Notes: generated by a model from the letters alone, not told the origin. A DNA stretch of 44,974 bases from Coriobacteriia bacterium (GCA_031292615.1 JARLGT010000096.1:1-44974), one strand, 5' to 3'. Counted from the stretch's first letter, positions 16,504 through 25,705 are shown. A program made the numbers and translations.

Positions 16504-18798
16504 CTAGCGTGACACCACCGTGTACGTCACGGTCGTAGTATACGTCCCCGGGTCGAATGCCCAAGGCGCATTCAGCACGTAGCCGAACTGATAGTCGTGC
16601 TCCCACACGTACTTCGACCCTGTCGCCGTGTCGAGCTTGTACGGAGTGCTCACGAACGGCTGCAGGCCGACACTGACCCAACCGCTGGTCGAGTACGACA
16701 AAGCACTCACCGGCATTGTGGGCGTCACCGAACTCGTGGCCGAGTTGGAGAAGTCGACCGCCGAGCACCAGAAGTCGTACGTGAGCGCGCCGACCCCGCC
16801 CACCTTCACGGTGGTCGCACTGGCCAGAGTCGAGGGCGCGCCTGGGCTGACGGCACCCATGTCGACGGTGTCGGTCGACATCGACATCCAGATCTCAGCC
16901 GACGGCATCGTCGCGTTGGCGACGTTGCTGTTGGCCGAGCGCATGCCTGCCGCATTCACTGCCACCACGTAATAGGGGTAGGTGAACCCCGCCGAAAGCC
17001 CCGTATCCGTGTAGGTGGTCGCACTCGTGGTCGCGACGATGGAGCCGTTGCGGTAGATCGCGTAGTACGCGACCCCCGAGACGTTGTCGGTGGAACCCGT
17101 CCACGTGACCTCGGCGCTGGTCGTCCCTACCGCGCTCGCGGTGACCGACGTCGGTGTCGACGGGGCGGTGGTGTCGATGCGAATCGTCGCCGTGTTGGTC
17201 GCCTCTACGTTGCCAGCTGAGTCCGCCGACCAGAAAAGTAGCGTGTGCGTCCCATCGCCCGAGACCGAGACGGCCACCGAGTAGGTCGCCACCGCACTCG
17301 CGTCGAGCTTGTAGCGTGTGTAGGCGACGGGCCCCGACGGGTCGGAAGCGGTGAGCACCACCGAGACCGTGGCGCTGGCCCAGCTCGATGGAGCGTTGCT
17401 CGTAGTGGTCGGCTTGACGGTGTCGATACGTATCGGCCCGAAACTCACGGCGGTCGCCGACCAGTTCCCAGCCTTGTCCACGGTACGCAAATTGAAGTAC
17501 CAAGAACCGTCGGACAGCGTAGTGGACGTGGTGTTGGTCGATGACGAGGCGTCGAGAGTCGTGTCGGGCATCGCTGTCGCGTTCTGGCTCCACGAGACCG
17601 AGTATCCATTCAGCCCGCTGCAAACGTCGGTAGCCGTCGTCCAGTTCATCGTAATGGCCGACGTCTTGGACCACACCCCTGCGGTGTGCGTAGGGCACGT
17701 CAGCGTCGAGAGAGTGGGTGGCGTCGTGTCCGTGACAGTGACGGACTGAGTTGCTGTAGTCACAGCGGCACGGTTGTCGGTGGCCGTCCACAGGATGTTG
17801 GTGATCCCAAGCGGCAATGTTGCAGGCAAGGATGGCGTGCAGACGAAGCTCGCAATCGAGCCGTCCGTGTCGGTAGCACTGGCGTCGCCGGACGCCGTCG
17901 CATTGTAGCTCGCGTAGCCGTTGGCCACGTTACCCTCGAGCACTCGGTTGATCAGCCCGATGGTGGGAGCCGCATTAGGCGCTGTGGCCCCCCGCACCTG
18001 CCAGACGTAGCGACCGAGCTGCCCGCCGGAGTTGAGCGAGTTCTTGATCAGCGAGGTGCTCGCGGGACCGCTGTCCAGCAGCCCACCGGTGGTCGAGCCA
18101 GAGCCTGGCAGCTCGTAGCTCGTCGTCGCGTTGACCGCCCAGCCTGCGCGGGCGTGAGTGGTGGATGCCGTGCCCATGTCCCAAACGACTTTGTCGTAGT
18201 TGTACATGAAGTCGAAGTTCCCGGCGCCTGTGTCCGATCGGTCGACGATGATCAGTTGGAACGTGTCGGTCGTGTCCGAGGACTGAGTCGCACCGTTGTA
18301 GCGCATGACGTTGGACCACGTGACCAGGAACGCTTTGTGACCGTTGACCGCGGGCACGCTGCCCGATGTGATGTTGCTGTAGTACATCTGGTTGGGCGCG
18401 CCGACGTAGCGCGTGTCGACGTCGGCCCAGTATGGAGCCATGATGCCCTGGCCGACAGCGCTGAGCGCGCCCGGCGTGTAGGAAGTGAAGCCGCTCCCGA
18501 ACGTCACGCTACCGTTCATGTTCAGGTAGAGCTGAGAGTAGTTGGTGCCCATCCAGTTCATGGCGAATGGGAGGTTCACCACCAAGTTTGCCGTGTCGTC
18601 TCCGCGGGCGACGGCGTTCGTGTTCCACCCAGTGGGATACATGACAGCGTTGGGCCCCACCGCGAGCGCCGGTCTGGGCAGCACGCACATCAGGAATGCG
18701 AAGAAGCCCACGAGCAGAATCGCTCGTAGGCCCGGCGAACGAGTCGCGACGAAGCGCTCGCTCACTCCCTTCCTCCGTGTCCGTCCATCGGCTTCCAT
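16504..18798 (-). CDS. Secreted surface protein with nidogen (NIDO), Ig-like and FN3 domains
   Basis: 764 residues from ATG 18798 with GGGGA upstream; the frame is open to 18945 but the extra part lacks a ribosome site. A signal peptide lies at about 25-50 ('AILLVGFFAFLMCVLPRPALA'-like). A nidogen-type domain follows (about 55-245: 'LYLNMNGSVTFGS', 'GIMAPYWADVDTR', 'VYYSN'-like 'MYYSN', 'FLVTWSNVMRY', 'FQLIIVDRSDTGAGNFDFMY'). Next are an HYR/Ig-like module ending 'TVTDTTPPT', two Ig-like modules and an FN3 domain (about 543-631: 'EVTWTGSTDNVSGVAYYAIY'). The C-terminal domain (631-764) has a WxL-like look ('WMSMSTDTVDMGAVSPG', 'YTTTVTYTVV'). It probably mediates adhesion or matrix interactions; this is inferred from domains only. 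It shares module types with the protein at 7040-13432. Confidence 0.82.
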   Translation of the reverse strand: MEADGRTRRKGVSERFVATRSPGLRAILLVGFFAFLMCVLPRPALAVGPNAVMYPTGWNTNAVARGDDTANLVVNLPFAMNWMGTNYSQLYLNMNGSVTFGSGFTSYTPGALSAVGQGIMAPYWADVDTRYVGAPNQMYYSNITSGSVPAVNGHKAFLVTWSNVMRYNGATQSSDTTDTFQLIIVDRSDTGAGNFDFMYNYDKVVWDMGTASTTHARAGWAVNATTSYELPGSGSTTGGLLDSGPASTSLIKNSLNSGGQLGRYVWQVRGATAPNAAPTIGLINRVLEGNVANGYASYNATASGDASATDTDGSIASFVCTPSLPATLPLGITNILWTATDNRAAVTTATQSVTVTDTTPPTLSTLTCPTHTAGVWSKTSAITMNWTTATDVCSGLNGYSVSWSQNATAMPDTTLDASSSTNTTSTTLSDGSWYFNLRTVDKAGNWSATAVSFGPIRIDTVKPTTTSNAPSSWASATVSVVLTASDPSGPVAYTRYKLDASAVATYSVAVSVSGDGTHTLLFWSADSAGNVEATNTATIRIDTTAPSTPTSVTASAVGTTSAEVTWTGSTDNVSGVAYYAIYRNGSIVATTSATTYTDTGLSAGFTYPYYVVAVNAAGMRSANSNVANATMPSAEIWMSMSTDTVDMGAVSPGAPSTLASATTVKVGGVGALTYDFWCSAVDFSNSATSSVTPTMPVSALSYSTSGWVSVGLQPFVSTPYKLDTATGSKYVWEHDYQFGYVLNAPWAFDPGTYTTTVTYTVVSR

Positions 18799-18810
18799 CT
18801 GCGTCCCCGT

Positions 18811-18865
18811 CCGGCGCTTCAACTTTGCGCCACACACGCGCGCTGCAAAGCGCCGGAATCCGGCG
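18811..18865 (-). promoter_or_regulatory. Structured leader with two mutually exclusive stems before the nidogen-domain gene
   Basis: In the minus-strand RNA, CGCCGG (18860-18865), CCGGCG (18851-18856) and CGCCGG (18811-18816) occur in that order. The middle block can pair with either neighbour. The longer fold also pairs CTTTGC with GCAAAG inside. The structure ends just before the GGGGA ribosome site and the ATG at 18798. The pairing is visible; a regulatory role is inference, and no known riboswitch consensus was recognised. Confidence 0.35.
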
Positions 18866-18910
18866 GATAACGCTGTCTCGGTAAGAATCGGTTGACGCAG
18901 GTCAATCCTG

Positions 18911-18942
18911 AAGGGGTGGGGTGTCAAATAGCCCCCCACCTT
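18911..18942 (-). terminator. Hairpin at the end of the recJ fusion gene
   Basis: AAGGTGGGG pairs with CCCCACC and CCTT on the far side of a 12-base loop, beginning at the last base of the stop codon. No U-run. It probably separates the recJ transcript from the nidogen-domain gene. Confidence 0.45.
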
Positions 18943-21900
18943 CACTCCTCAGGAAGGATCGGTCGGTTGAATCGAGCGAGCAGGTCCTCGGGCTCGGCAG
19001 AAAGCGCCCAAGCCTTGAATCCCCGGAACTCCTCAATCTCTTCCATGCCCTCAGCGTATCGGAGGCTGGCCTCTAGGTCGACCTTGTTCTGGCCCGCGAC
19101 GAACGTGAGTTTGCGGTACGCGCCGTGGCCCTCGCCGGTAACGAAGCCCAGATCCCGGAAAATCCCCAGTGCCGAGGAGACTCCGCGCTCGTCGAGAGCG
19201 AAGCCCCGCCGCAGCTTGCGGCAGCGATCAGCCAGCTCGGAGTTGGTGATCTCGAAGCCGGGTCCCTGCGCAGCGGCGAGCTCGCGCAGCACGATGTAGA
19301 GCGCGGCCATGTCATCGCGCTCGGGTGCGAGCGAGGAGAGGATCGTCTCGTTGATGCGCGCGTCGCGACCGCCAAAGAGCAGGTGGATGCGCGCAAGCGC
19401 TCCATCTCGGCCGGCTCGGCCAGACATCTGGTTGAACTCGACGCTGTTGAAAGGCAGATGGTAGAGAACGACGTTGCGAATGTCGGGGATGTTGACGCCC
19501 TCGCCAAACGCGCTGGTCGCGATCACGACGGACAGCTCGCTTGTCCGAAACGCTCTCTCCACGGCGTGCCGCATCGCCCTCGACAGCCCACCGTTGTAAA
19601 ACGCCGTGCGCATCGCAATGGCCGGCACTCTCTTGCGCAGCATGCGCGCGAGTTTGACGGACTGCTCCCGCGAGTTGACGTAGACGACGGTCTTGTGGCC
19701 CTTGGCTACCAGCGACGCGATATACCCGTCTTTGTCGCCGGCGTCGCGGCGGTCCTCGACCGCGAGGTTGTCGCGCACCGTCGGGTCGAGCACCGTGGCC
19801 GAGATCCCCAGCGTCGAGCGGATGCTCGCGGCCGTCGCATCGTCGGCCGTGGCCGTCACAGCGAGCACGGTCGGCCCGCCGAGCACCTCGATCGCTTCGC
19901 CGAGACGAGCGTAGGCGGGCCGGTGACCCGCACGCGACATCCCGACATGGTGCGCCTCGTCGACGACGACGAACCCGACGTTGCCACCGTCGGCGAACCG
20001 CTGCGAATACAGGTGGAAGAACTCTGGCGTCGTGAGCACGACGTCCAGACCACCCGACGACAGCGCCGAGAACGCTTCGTCTCGCTCGGCAAGCGAGGAC
20101 TCGCCCGTCACGGTGCGCACGGTCAGCCCCACCTCGGCAAACGCTTCGTCGAGGTGGAACGCCTGATCGGCGACGAGAGCGCGCAGCGGGTAGACGAAGA
20201 CGCTCGCCTTGCCCTGCCGAAGCGCCGTGCGCGCCGCATGCAGGTGAAAGATCAGTGACTTGCCGCGCCCGGTGGCCATGACGGTGAGCGTCGAAGTGCC
20301 CTGCGCGAGGTGCGCGAGCGATCGCGCCTGCGCCTCGTGCAAGGGACGCTCGCCGATGAAGCAGCGCGTGAGCTCGGCGTCCAACGTTGTCGGGTCCATC
20401 GCCGTCAGCTCGGCTCGGCGGGTAGCGCGGGTAGCGAGTCGCTCATCGGCGGTCTCTGCAGCGTCTCGGCGGGTGAGCAGCACGTTGACGCCCAGCGAGC
20501 GATCGCCCTCTCCACCGGTGACGTCTGTGACCTCGACGTCGTACTCAACGCCAGCATCGACGGTGGGCGCAAGTGCGGCGGCAAGGCGGCGGTTCAGAAA
20601 GCCCACCTGATCGCCCTGCGGGTCGAACATGGCGATCGCGTTGGCGTCGTACGGGTTGTCCGGCTGGCGCACGAGACGCAGCGGGGTTCCCGCAGACACC
20701 CGTTCGAGCACGCCCTGGCGCCCTTCGAAGGTCACGCCGGCGAGCTTGGTGTGAAACGATGGCGCATCGCTGATCCCGGAGTACTCCTCGCGCGCAAGAA
20801 TCTCATCGGCGTGTGCGAAAAGGTCCTCGACCAGCGCGTAGGCCGGAGAGTCGGCGGACGGCTCGTGAATGAAGACGTCCTGAACGCGCATCTGGACGCG
20901 CCTGCGTCCCCGCCACTCGTCGATTGAGACCTCGAAGGCGAGGTCGACTGCTGTCTCGTGCCCGATGAGCACGTCGATCTGCGGGCAGCGAAACGCGATG
21001 GCTGGAACGCTGACCGCGCCGTCGTATGCCGCGAACTTCATGTGATTGCCGAGTTTGCCGACGCGCGCCCTGCCGTTCATGAAGACGCCGTTTGCGGCCA
21101 GGCGCGGCGTACGGTTGCCGTGACCGAACGGCTCGAGCTGCGAGAGCTCCACGCCAAGTTCGACGCTTATCTTCTCCAGCGTCACCTCCGCATCGACCTG
21201 ACGCTCGACGACGAACTGCTCGGCAGGCAGCGTGTCGAGATAGCCGAGCAGGCACTCGCGGAAGCGATCCACGTCCTCGGCGGGAAGCGCGCATCCCACA
21301 GCGGCGGCATGGCCGCCGAAACGCGTCAGCACGCCGGAGCACGCATCGAGCGCTCGGAACAGGTCGACGCGACCGACCGATCGGCCGCTCCCGCGCGCCA
21401 CGCCGTCTTCGATTGCGAAGAGCAGCGTGGGGACGCCGAAGCGGCTGGTCAGGCGAGACGCAACGATTCCTTTGACGCCCTCGTGCCACCCCTCGCCCGC
21501 CAGTACGAGCGCACGCTCGCCCTTGTAGACGCGCTCGGCCATCGCAATGGCTGCGTCAGCCAAGTCCGCCTCGGCGGCCTGGCGCGTACGGTTGAGTTCG
21601 TCGAGCGCGAGCGACAGCGACTCGGCGCGCGACGCGTCATCGGTCAGCAGCAAGTCCAGCGCGATCTGGGGATCGGCCATTCGACCAGCCGCGTTCAGCC
21701 GCGGCGCGAGCGCGAAGGCGACCGACTCGGCGCGCATGGCGTCGGGTTCGACGCCGCCCACGGCCGCGAGCGACGCGATTGCGACGCGCGGTGCGGTGCG
21801 CATGCGCGCGACGCCGTGGGTGACCAGCGCGCGGTTCTCGGCGGTAAGGGGCACGATATCGGCAACGGTCCCCAGCGTGGCAAGGTCGGTTAGCTCGCGC

Positions 21901-22568
21901 CACACGTCGGGGAAGCCGAGCCGGGAGCCGAGCGCCTGCACCAGCTTGAGCGCCACTCCAGCGCCTGCGAGGTCGCCCGATGCGCAACTCTCCGGGTCGA
22001 GCTTGGGGTCGGCGACCGGGATGCCGACCGGCAGCCCCTCGCCGGGCTCGTGATGGTCGGTCACGGCCAGCGCGACGCCCTTCTCGGCGAGCAGAAGGGC
22101 CTCGGGGCCGGCTGAGATGCCGCAGTCGACGGTGACGATGAGATCGGGCCGCATCGGCATGATGCGCTCGATAGCGGCCGCAGACAGCCCGTAGCCTTCG
22201 TTGAAGCGATGGGGCACCACTGCTGAGACGTGTGCGCCCATCGCCGCAAGCCCCCGCGCGGCCACGGCCGCCGAGGAGATGCCGTCCAGGTCGAAATCGC
22301 CGAACACGACGACGTGTTTGCCCGCGCGAATAGCCTGCGCCACGGTGTCGGCGACAGCGTCCATGCCGGGAATCAGCGACGGGTCGAGCCAGTCGCGATC
22401 CAAGTCGGGCGCAAGAAAGCGCGCGGCGTGCTCCGGCGTCGTGACGCCGCGGCCAACCAGCACGCGCGACGTGATCGCCGAGAGGCCCGTTGCGGCGCTC
22501 ATGGCTTTGACGAGCGCCGGGTCGGCAGGCACGAGCGACCATGTCGCGTGTGGAGTGGGCAGCGTCAT
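18942..22568 (-). CDS. recJ: RecJ exonuclease - HIRAN - RecQ-type helicase fusion
   Basis: 1,208 residues from ATG 22568 (AAGG five bases upstream); RecJ alone is usually 550-800. Residues 1 to about 560 are RecJ: 'FGDFDLDGISS', 'VTVDCGI', 'VTDHHEPGEG', 'APRLNAAGRM', the DHHA1 part 'RFGGHAAAVGCAL', and an OB region. A HIRAN domain follows at about 600-690 ('LAGVTFEGRQG', 'RLVRQPDNPYDANAIAMF', 'VGFLNRRLAAAL'). From about 740 there is a RecQ/DEAD-type helicase: Walker A 'ATGRGKSLIF', 'VVVDEAHHVG', 'VTATADD', 'FYNGGLSRAMRH', 'ATSAFGEGVNIPDI' and 'NQMSGRAGRDG', ending in a winged-helix-like part. RecQ unwinds and RecJ degrades 5' strands at gaps, so the fusion joins two partners. HIRAN binds DNA ends or stalled forks in other proteins. 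Confidence 0.93.
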   Translation of the reverse strand: MTLPTPHATWSLVPADPALVKAMSAATGLSAITSRVLVGRGVTTPEHAARFLAPDLDRDWLDPSLIPGMDAVADTVAQAIRAGKHVVVFGDFDLDGISSAAVAARGLAAMGAHVSAVVPHRFNEGYGLSAAAIERIMPMRPDLIVTVDCGISAGPEALLLAEKGVALAVTDHHEPGEGLPVGIPVADPKLDPESCASGDLAGAGVALKLVQALGSRLGFPDVWRELTDLATLGTVADIVPLTAENRALVTHGVARMRTAPRVAIASLAAVGGVEPDAMRAESVAFALAPRLNAAGRMADPQIALDLLLTDDASRAESLSLALDELNRTRQAAEADLADAAIAMAERVYKGERALVLAGEGWHEGVKGIVASRLTSRFGVPTLLFAIEDGVARGSGRSVGRVDLFRALDACSGVLTRFGGHAAAVGCALPAEDVDRFRECLLGYLDTLPAEQFVVERQVDAEVTLEKISVELGVELSQLEPFGHGNRTPRLAANGVFMNGRARVGKLGNHMKFAAYDGAVSVPAIAFRCPQIDVLIGHETAVDLAFEVSIDEWRGRRRVQMRVQDVFIHEPSADSPAYALVEDLFAHADEILAREEYSGISDAPSFHTKLAGVTFEGRQGVLERVSAGTPLRLVRQPDNPYDANAIAMFDPQGDQVGFLNRRLAAALAPTVDAGVEYDVEVTDVTGGEGDRSLGVNVLLTRRDAAETADERLATRATRRAELTAMDPTTLDAELTRCFIGERPLHEAQARSLAHLAQGTSTLTVMATGRGKSLIFHLHAARTALRQGKASVFVYPLRALVADQAFHLDEAFAEVGLTVRTVTGESSLAERDEAFSALSSGGLDVVLTTPEFFHLYSQRFADGGNVGFVVVDEAHHVGMSRAGHRPAYARLGEAIEVLGGPTVLAVTATADDATAASIRSTLGISATVLDPTVRDNLAVEDRRDAGDKDGYIASLVAKGHKTVVYVNSREQSVKLARMLRKRVPAIAMRTAFYNGGLSRAMRHAVERAFRTSELSVVIATSAFGEGVNIPDIRNVVLYHLPFNSVEFNQMSGRAGRDGALARIHLLFGGRDARINETILSSLAPERDDMAALYIVLRELAAAQGPGFEITNSELADRCRKLRRGFALDERGVSSALGIFRDLGFVTGEGHGAYRKLTFVAGQNKVDLEASLRYAEGMEEIEEFRGFKAWALSAEPEDLLARFNRPILPEE

Positions 22569-22585
22569 AGCGCCTTGGTAGCGGA

Positions 22586-22613
22586 CAGGGCCGACACGTT
22601 GGTGTCGGCCCTG
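22586..22613 (-). terminator. Perfect 12-base-pair hairpin between secF and the recJ fusion
   Basis: CAGGGCCGACAC-(GTTG)-GTGTCGGCCCTG is a perfect inverted repeat with a four-base loop, 34 bases after the secF stop. It has no U-run. A strong stem at this position suggests transcription termination or mRNA 3'-end protection of the sec operon. Confidence 0.6.
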
Positions 22614-22647
22614 CCGAGGATGCTTGTCACGAGTGTGTTCGCGTCTC

Positions 22648-23565
22648 TTAAGAGGCGTTCGCGTACTTCTTGGCGAGCGCAGCGAACTTAGGCTCGCGCT
22701 CCTTCCACATGGCGAACAGCGGGGCCGCGACACCGATCGAAGAGTACGCACCCGACGTCAGACCGATCGTCAGCGCCAGAGCGTAGTCCTTCAGGGTGGA
22801 ACCTCCGAAGAGCAACAGGACGACGACCGGGATGAGCGAGGTCAACGTCGTGTTGATCGAACGAACGAGCACCTCGTTGATGGACGTGTTGGCCATGCTC
22901 ATGTACGAAGTCTTGACCAGGCCCTGCGAGTTCTCCTTGATGCGGTGGAACACCACGATGGTGTCGTAGAGCGAGTAACCAAGGATGGCCAGCAGCGCAG
23001 CGACGACGTTGGGCGTGACCTCCCAGCCGATCAACGCATACAGCCCCAACGTGATCACGATGTCGTGCACCAGTGCGATGACCGCGGTGACGGACATCTT
23101 GTACTCGAATCGCAGCGAGACGTAGAGAAGGATCGCGAGGATTGAGACGCCCAGAGCCAGCAGCGCGCTCGAGGTGACGTTGGCGCCCCAGTTCGGGCCG
23201 ATCGTCGTGACCGTCTTTTCACTCGCCGAGAGACCAACTGCCTTGATGGCCTTGTCGGCCGCCGTGCTTGCCGCCGCGGCGCTTGTCTCGCTGCTTCGAA
23301 TGATGAAGCCAGGCTTGGCGTTGACGCCGGCCTGACTACCCTGGACGACCACGTTAGGCAGTCCGGCAGCCTTGAAGGCGTCGGTCATCTGAGTCTGCGT
23401 GACGCTTCCGGAGTCGGCGATAGTGACGACCGTACCGCCCTTGAACTCCACGCCGAACTGAAGGTGGCGGATGCCGAGCGAGGCGATCGCTACGACCAGC
23501 AGCACGATCGAGATTCCGAACATGATGTTGCGGTTACCCATGAAGTCGATGTTGAACTTACGCAT
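22648..23565 (-). CDS. secF: Protein translocase subunit SecF
   Basis: 305 residues from ATG 23565, which overlaps the secD stop by 8 bases. Partner of SecD in the proton-driven accessory complex that pulls proteins through SecYEG. Shows the conserved N-terminus 'FMGNRNIMFGISIVLL', 'GVEFKGGTVVTI', then the six-segment domain with 'YVSLRFEYKMSVTAVIALVHD', 'GYSLYDTIVVFHRIKEN' and 'INTTLTSLIPVVVLLLFGG'. Full length. Confidence 0.97.
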   Translation of the reverse strand: MRKFNIDFMGNRNIMFGISIVLLVVAIASLGIRHLQFGVEFKGGTVVTIADSGSVTQTQMTDAFKAAGLPNVVVQGSQAGVNAKPGFIIRSSETSAAAASTAADKAIKAVGLSASEKTVTTIGPNWGANVTSSALLALGVSILAILLYVSLRFEYKMSVTAVIALVHDIVITLGLYALIGWEVTPNVVAALLAILGYSLYDTIVVFHRIKENSQGLVKTSYMSMANTSINEVLVRSINTTLTSLIPVVVLLLFGGSTLKDYALALTIGLTSGAYSSIGVAAPLFAMWKEREPKFAALAKKYANAS

Positions 23566-24961
23566 TTGCGGCACCGCCCTTCTTGGCAGTGACGCCTCGT
23601 GCGGCAACAGCCTGCTTCGGAATACCCCAGAAGGCCGTGGCCTTGGGGATGACGGTCTCGCCGAGGAGCATGATCAAGGGGCGGCTGTACAGCAGCATCA
23701 TGATCAGGTCGCAAACGATACCCAGCATGAGTGTCAGCGCGAAGCCCTTGACGGGGCCGATCGCGAAGACGAACAGCGCGAGCGCCGAGACGAAGGTGAC
23801 GATGTCGGCGTCGGCCGACGTGATGATGGCGTGCTTGGTGCCCGACGCTGCCGCCGAGCGAACCGTCTTGCCCATCCCGATTTCTTCTCGGAAGCGTTCG
23901 TTGATGAGAATCGACGAGTCGGCTGCCAGACCGATGGTCAGTACCATACCTGCGATGCCTGGCAACGAGAGCGCGAACACGCCGAACGCCGAGAGCAGGG
24001 CCAACAGACCCAGGAACAACGAGGCGAAGACGCCGAGGCCGACGACGGACAGGACGCCCATGCCTCGGTAGAAGACGATGAGGTAGATAGCGACGATCAG
24101 CAGACCGACCAGCGCCGCGTACACGCCTTGGAGGAGCGAGGACTGACCCAGGGTCGGGCCGACCGAACGCACGTCCTGCGCCTCGAGCGTGACCGGCAGC
24201 GAGCCGGTCTGGAGCACTGTGGCGAGGTTGTTGGCCTCATCGACCGTAAACGAGCCGCTGATCTCGGTGTTGCCCGAGAGGATGGGCTCCTTGATGGCCG
24301 GAGCCGACTGCACGACCCGGTCGAGCACGATGGCGACCTGCTTGCCAACGTTGGCGGTCGTGTACTTGGCCCACAGGTCGGTGGCCTGGTTGTCCATCGT
24401 CAACGTGACCGTGATCTGACCGGCGTTGGCGCCAGAGGACTGACCCGCGGACGCGTTGGTGATCATGTCACCCGTCAGCACCGGCTTGTACACGACATCG
24501 GCCGGGATGACGGGGCGAGCCGAGCCACCCGGCGAGCCGTTGGTCTGCCACTTGTCGATGGCAGCGATCGTCGCGCTCGGAAGCGACGAGACGTCGACGA
24601 ACTCGAGCTTGCCCGTCGTATCGATCAGCTTGAGAGCCGCCGTCTGGTCCTTGATTCCAGGAAGCTGCACGAGTAGCGCGTCGCCACCCTGCCGCTGGAC
24701 GCTCGTCTCCGAGGCGCCCAGTTTGTTGACGCGGTTGTTGATGATCAGTTCGGCCTTGTCCATATCACCGGACGTGATGTCCTGGGCGGTCTGCCCCGGT
24801 GAAGGCTTCGCCTGCAGAATGACGGACAGACCTCCTTGGATGTCGAGCCCCTGCGTGATCGTTGGCTTGCCGCCGTTGGGTCGAGCTAGCATCACCCACG
24901 AGCCGATCACCAAGATTGCGCAGAGCGCCAACAACAGGTAGTTGCGCTGCTTCGGGTCCAT
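23558..24961 (-). CDS. secD: Protein translocase subunit SecD
   Basis: 467 residues from ATG 24961; an in-frame ATG at 24982 adds seven. Membrane component of the SecDF complex. Has 'GLDIQGGLSVILQAKP', the periplasmic-type P1 domain with 'VNKLGASETSVQRQGGDALLVQLPGI', and the six-segment part with 'YIIVFYRGMGVLSV'-like 'LIVFYRGMG', 'LPGIAGMVLTIGLAADSSILINERFREE' split across TM4, and 'SADADIVTFVSALALF'. Upstream is the HD protein (42-base gap) and yajC, so all four probably form one transcript. Confidence 0.96.
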   Translation of the reverse strand: MDPKQRNYLLLALCAILVIGSWVMLARPNGGKPTITQGLDIQGGLSVILQAKPSPGQTAQDITSGDMDKAELIINNRVNKLGASETSVQRQGGDALLVQLPGIKDQTAALKLIDTTGKLEFVDVSSLPSATIAAIDKWQTNGSPGGSARPVIPADVVYKPVLTGDMITNASAGQSSGANAGQITVTLTMDNQATDLWAKYTTANVGKQVAIVLDRVVQSAPAIKEPILSGNTEISGSFTVDEANNLATVLQTGSLPVTLEAQDVRSVGPTLGQSSLLQGVYAALVGLLIVAIYLIVFYRGMGVLSVVGLGVFASLFLGLLALLSAFGVFALSLPGIAGMVLTIGLAADSSILINERFREEIGMGKTVRSAAASGTKHAIITSADADIVTFVSALALFVFAIGPVKGFALTLMLGIVCDLIMMLLYSRPLIMLLGETVIPKATAFWGIPKQAVAARGVTAKKGGAANA

Positions 24962-25003
24962 TCTCCTGCCTTCCTTGCCCATCCCTGACGTTTTCTCCTG
25001 AAT

Positions 25004-25705
25004 CTACAGGAGTCTGGTTCCATTCATGACGAGGGAGAACCTCGCGTTCAACACAGTAGCGGCTCGGCGGCACAACTGCATCCGCTCGAGGAAGATTTCG
25101 AAGTAGTCGATGATCTGGATCTCGCCCGTGTCGATGTCGATCTCGAGCGTGAGCACGCGTGCATCCGAGTCAACACGCAGGAAACTGCGCGTCGCGGCGT
25201 GGTTGACTCGGTCGTGGATATCCCAGTTCGTCTCGTCAACTTCGCGCACGCGCGTCGAGTGAACATCCGCTTTGTCGGCGATGACCACGGCGGCTGCAGC
25301 CGCAGTTGCCGGATCCGACGCGTCCTCCTCGTGATTGCCCACGGCGTTCATCACGGTGGCGATCTCGGCGAAGTCCATCCCTAGGCGTCCCAGCACGTCG
25401 CGAGCGATGAACGCCGAGGAGATCCAGTGGTCGGAGCGCGAAACGCAGTTGCCGATGTCGTGCATGAAGCCGGCAATCGCCGCGACCTCTGCCACTCGCT
25501 CGTCGTAGCCCAGACGCCGCAGGATGTTGCCGGCGATGTGGGCGGTGAGGTTGGAATGACGCATCCCGTGCTCGGTGTAGCCGATGGCGCCGAGGTAGTC
25601 GTCGCCCATCTGCAGGTACGCAAGCAGCTCGGGGTCGGTTTCGACGACCTCGAGCGTGACGAGCGGCTTGGCTGACGCCTGAGGTGTGAGCGCTGCCTCA
25701 GACAT
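25004..25705 (-). CDS. HD-domain phosphohydrolase in the sec operon
   Basis: 233 residues from ATG 25705, which overlaps the yajC stop by 8 bases. The HD metal-binding core is visible: 'GMRHSNLTAHIAGNIL' (first His), 'AAIAGFMHDIGNCVSR' (HD pair), 'AVGNHEED' and 'VVIADKADVHSTRVR' (last Asp). The C-terminal 80 residues form a beta-rich extension ('VLTLEIDIDTGEIQIIDYFEIFLERM'). Members of this superfamily cleave phosphate esters of nucleotides or cyclic nucleotides. The substrate is not predictable here. No signal or membrane segment. The place between yajC and secD is noteworthy, and I infer a role linked to export or membrane stress without direct evidence. Confidence 0.85.
   Translation of the reverse strand: MSEAALTPQASAKPLVTLEVVETDPELLAYLQMGDDYLGAIGYTEHGMRHSNLTAHIAGNILRRLGYDERVAEVAAIAGFMHDIGNCVSRSDHWISSAFIARDVLGRLGMDFAEIATVMNAVGNHEEDASDPATAAAAAVVIADKADVHSTRVREVDETNWDIHDRVNHAATRSFLRVDSDARVLTLEIDIDTGEIQIIDYFEIFLERMQLCRRAATVLNARFSLVMNGTRLL

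Noticed and set aside
18799-18910. Cyclic-di-GMP (GEMM) riboswitch before the nidogen-domain gene
   Set aside because: A GGGGACGC string recalls the GEMM core, but the CAGGGCAAACC and tetraloop-receptor parts are missing.
18799-18945. N-terminal extension of the nidogen-domain gene starting inside the recJ stop codon
   Set aside because: The frame is open but there is no usable ribosome site, the peptide is Arg-rich without homology, and a hairpin at the recJ end suggests the region is a leader.
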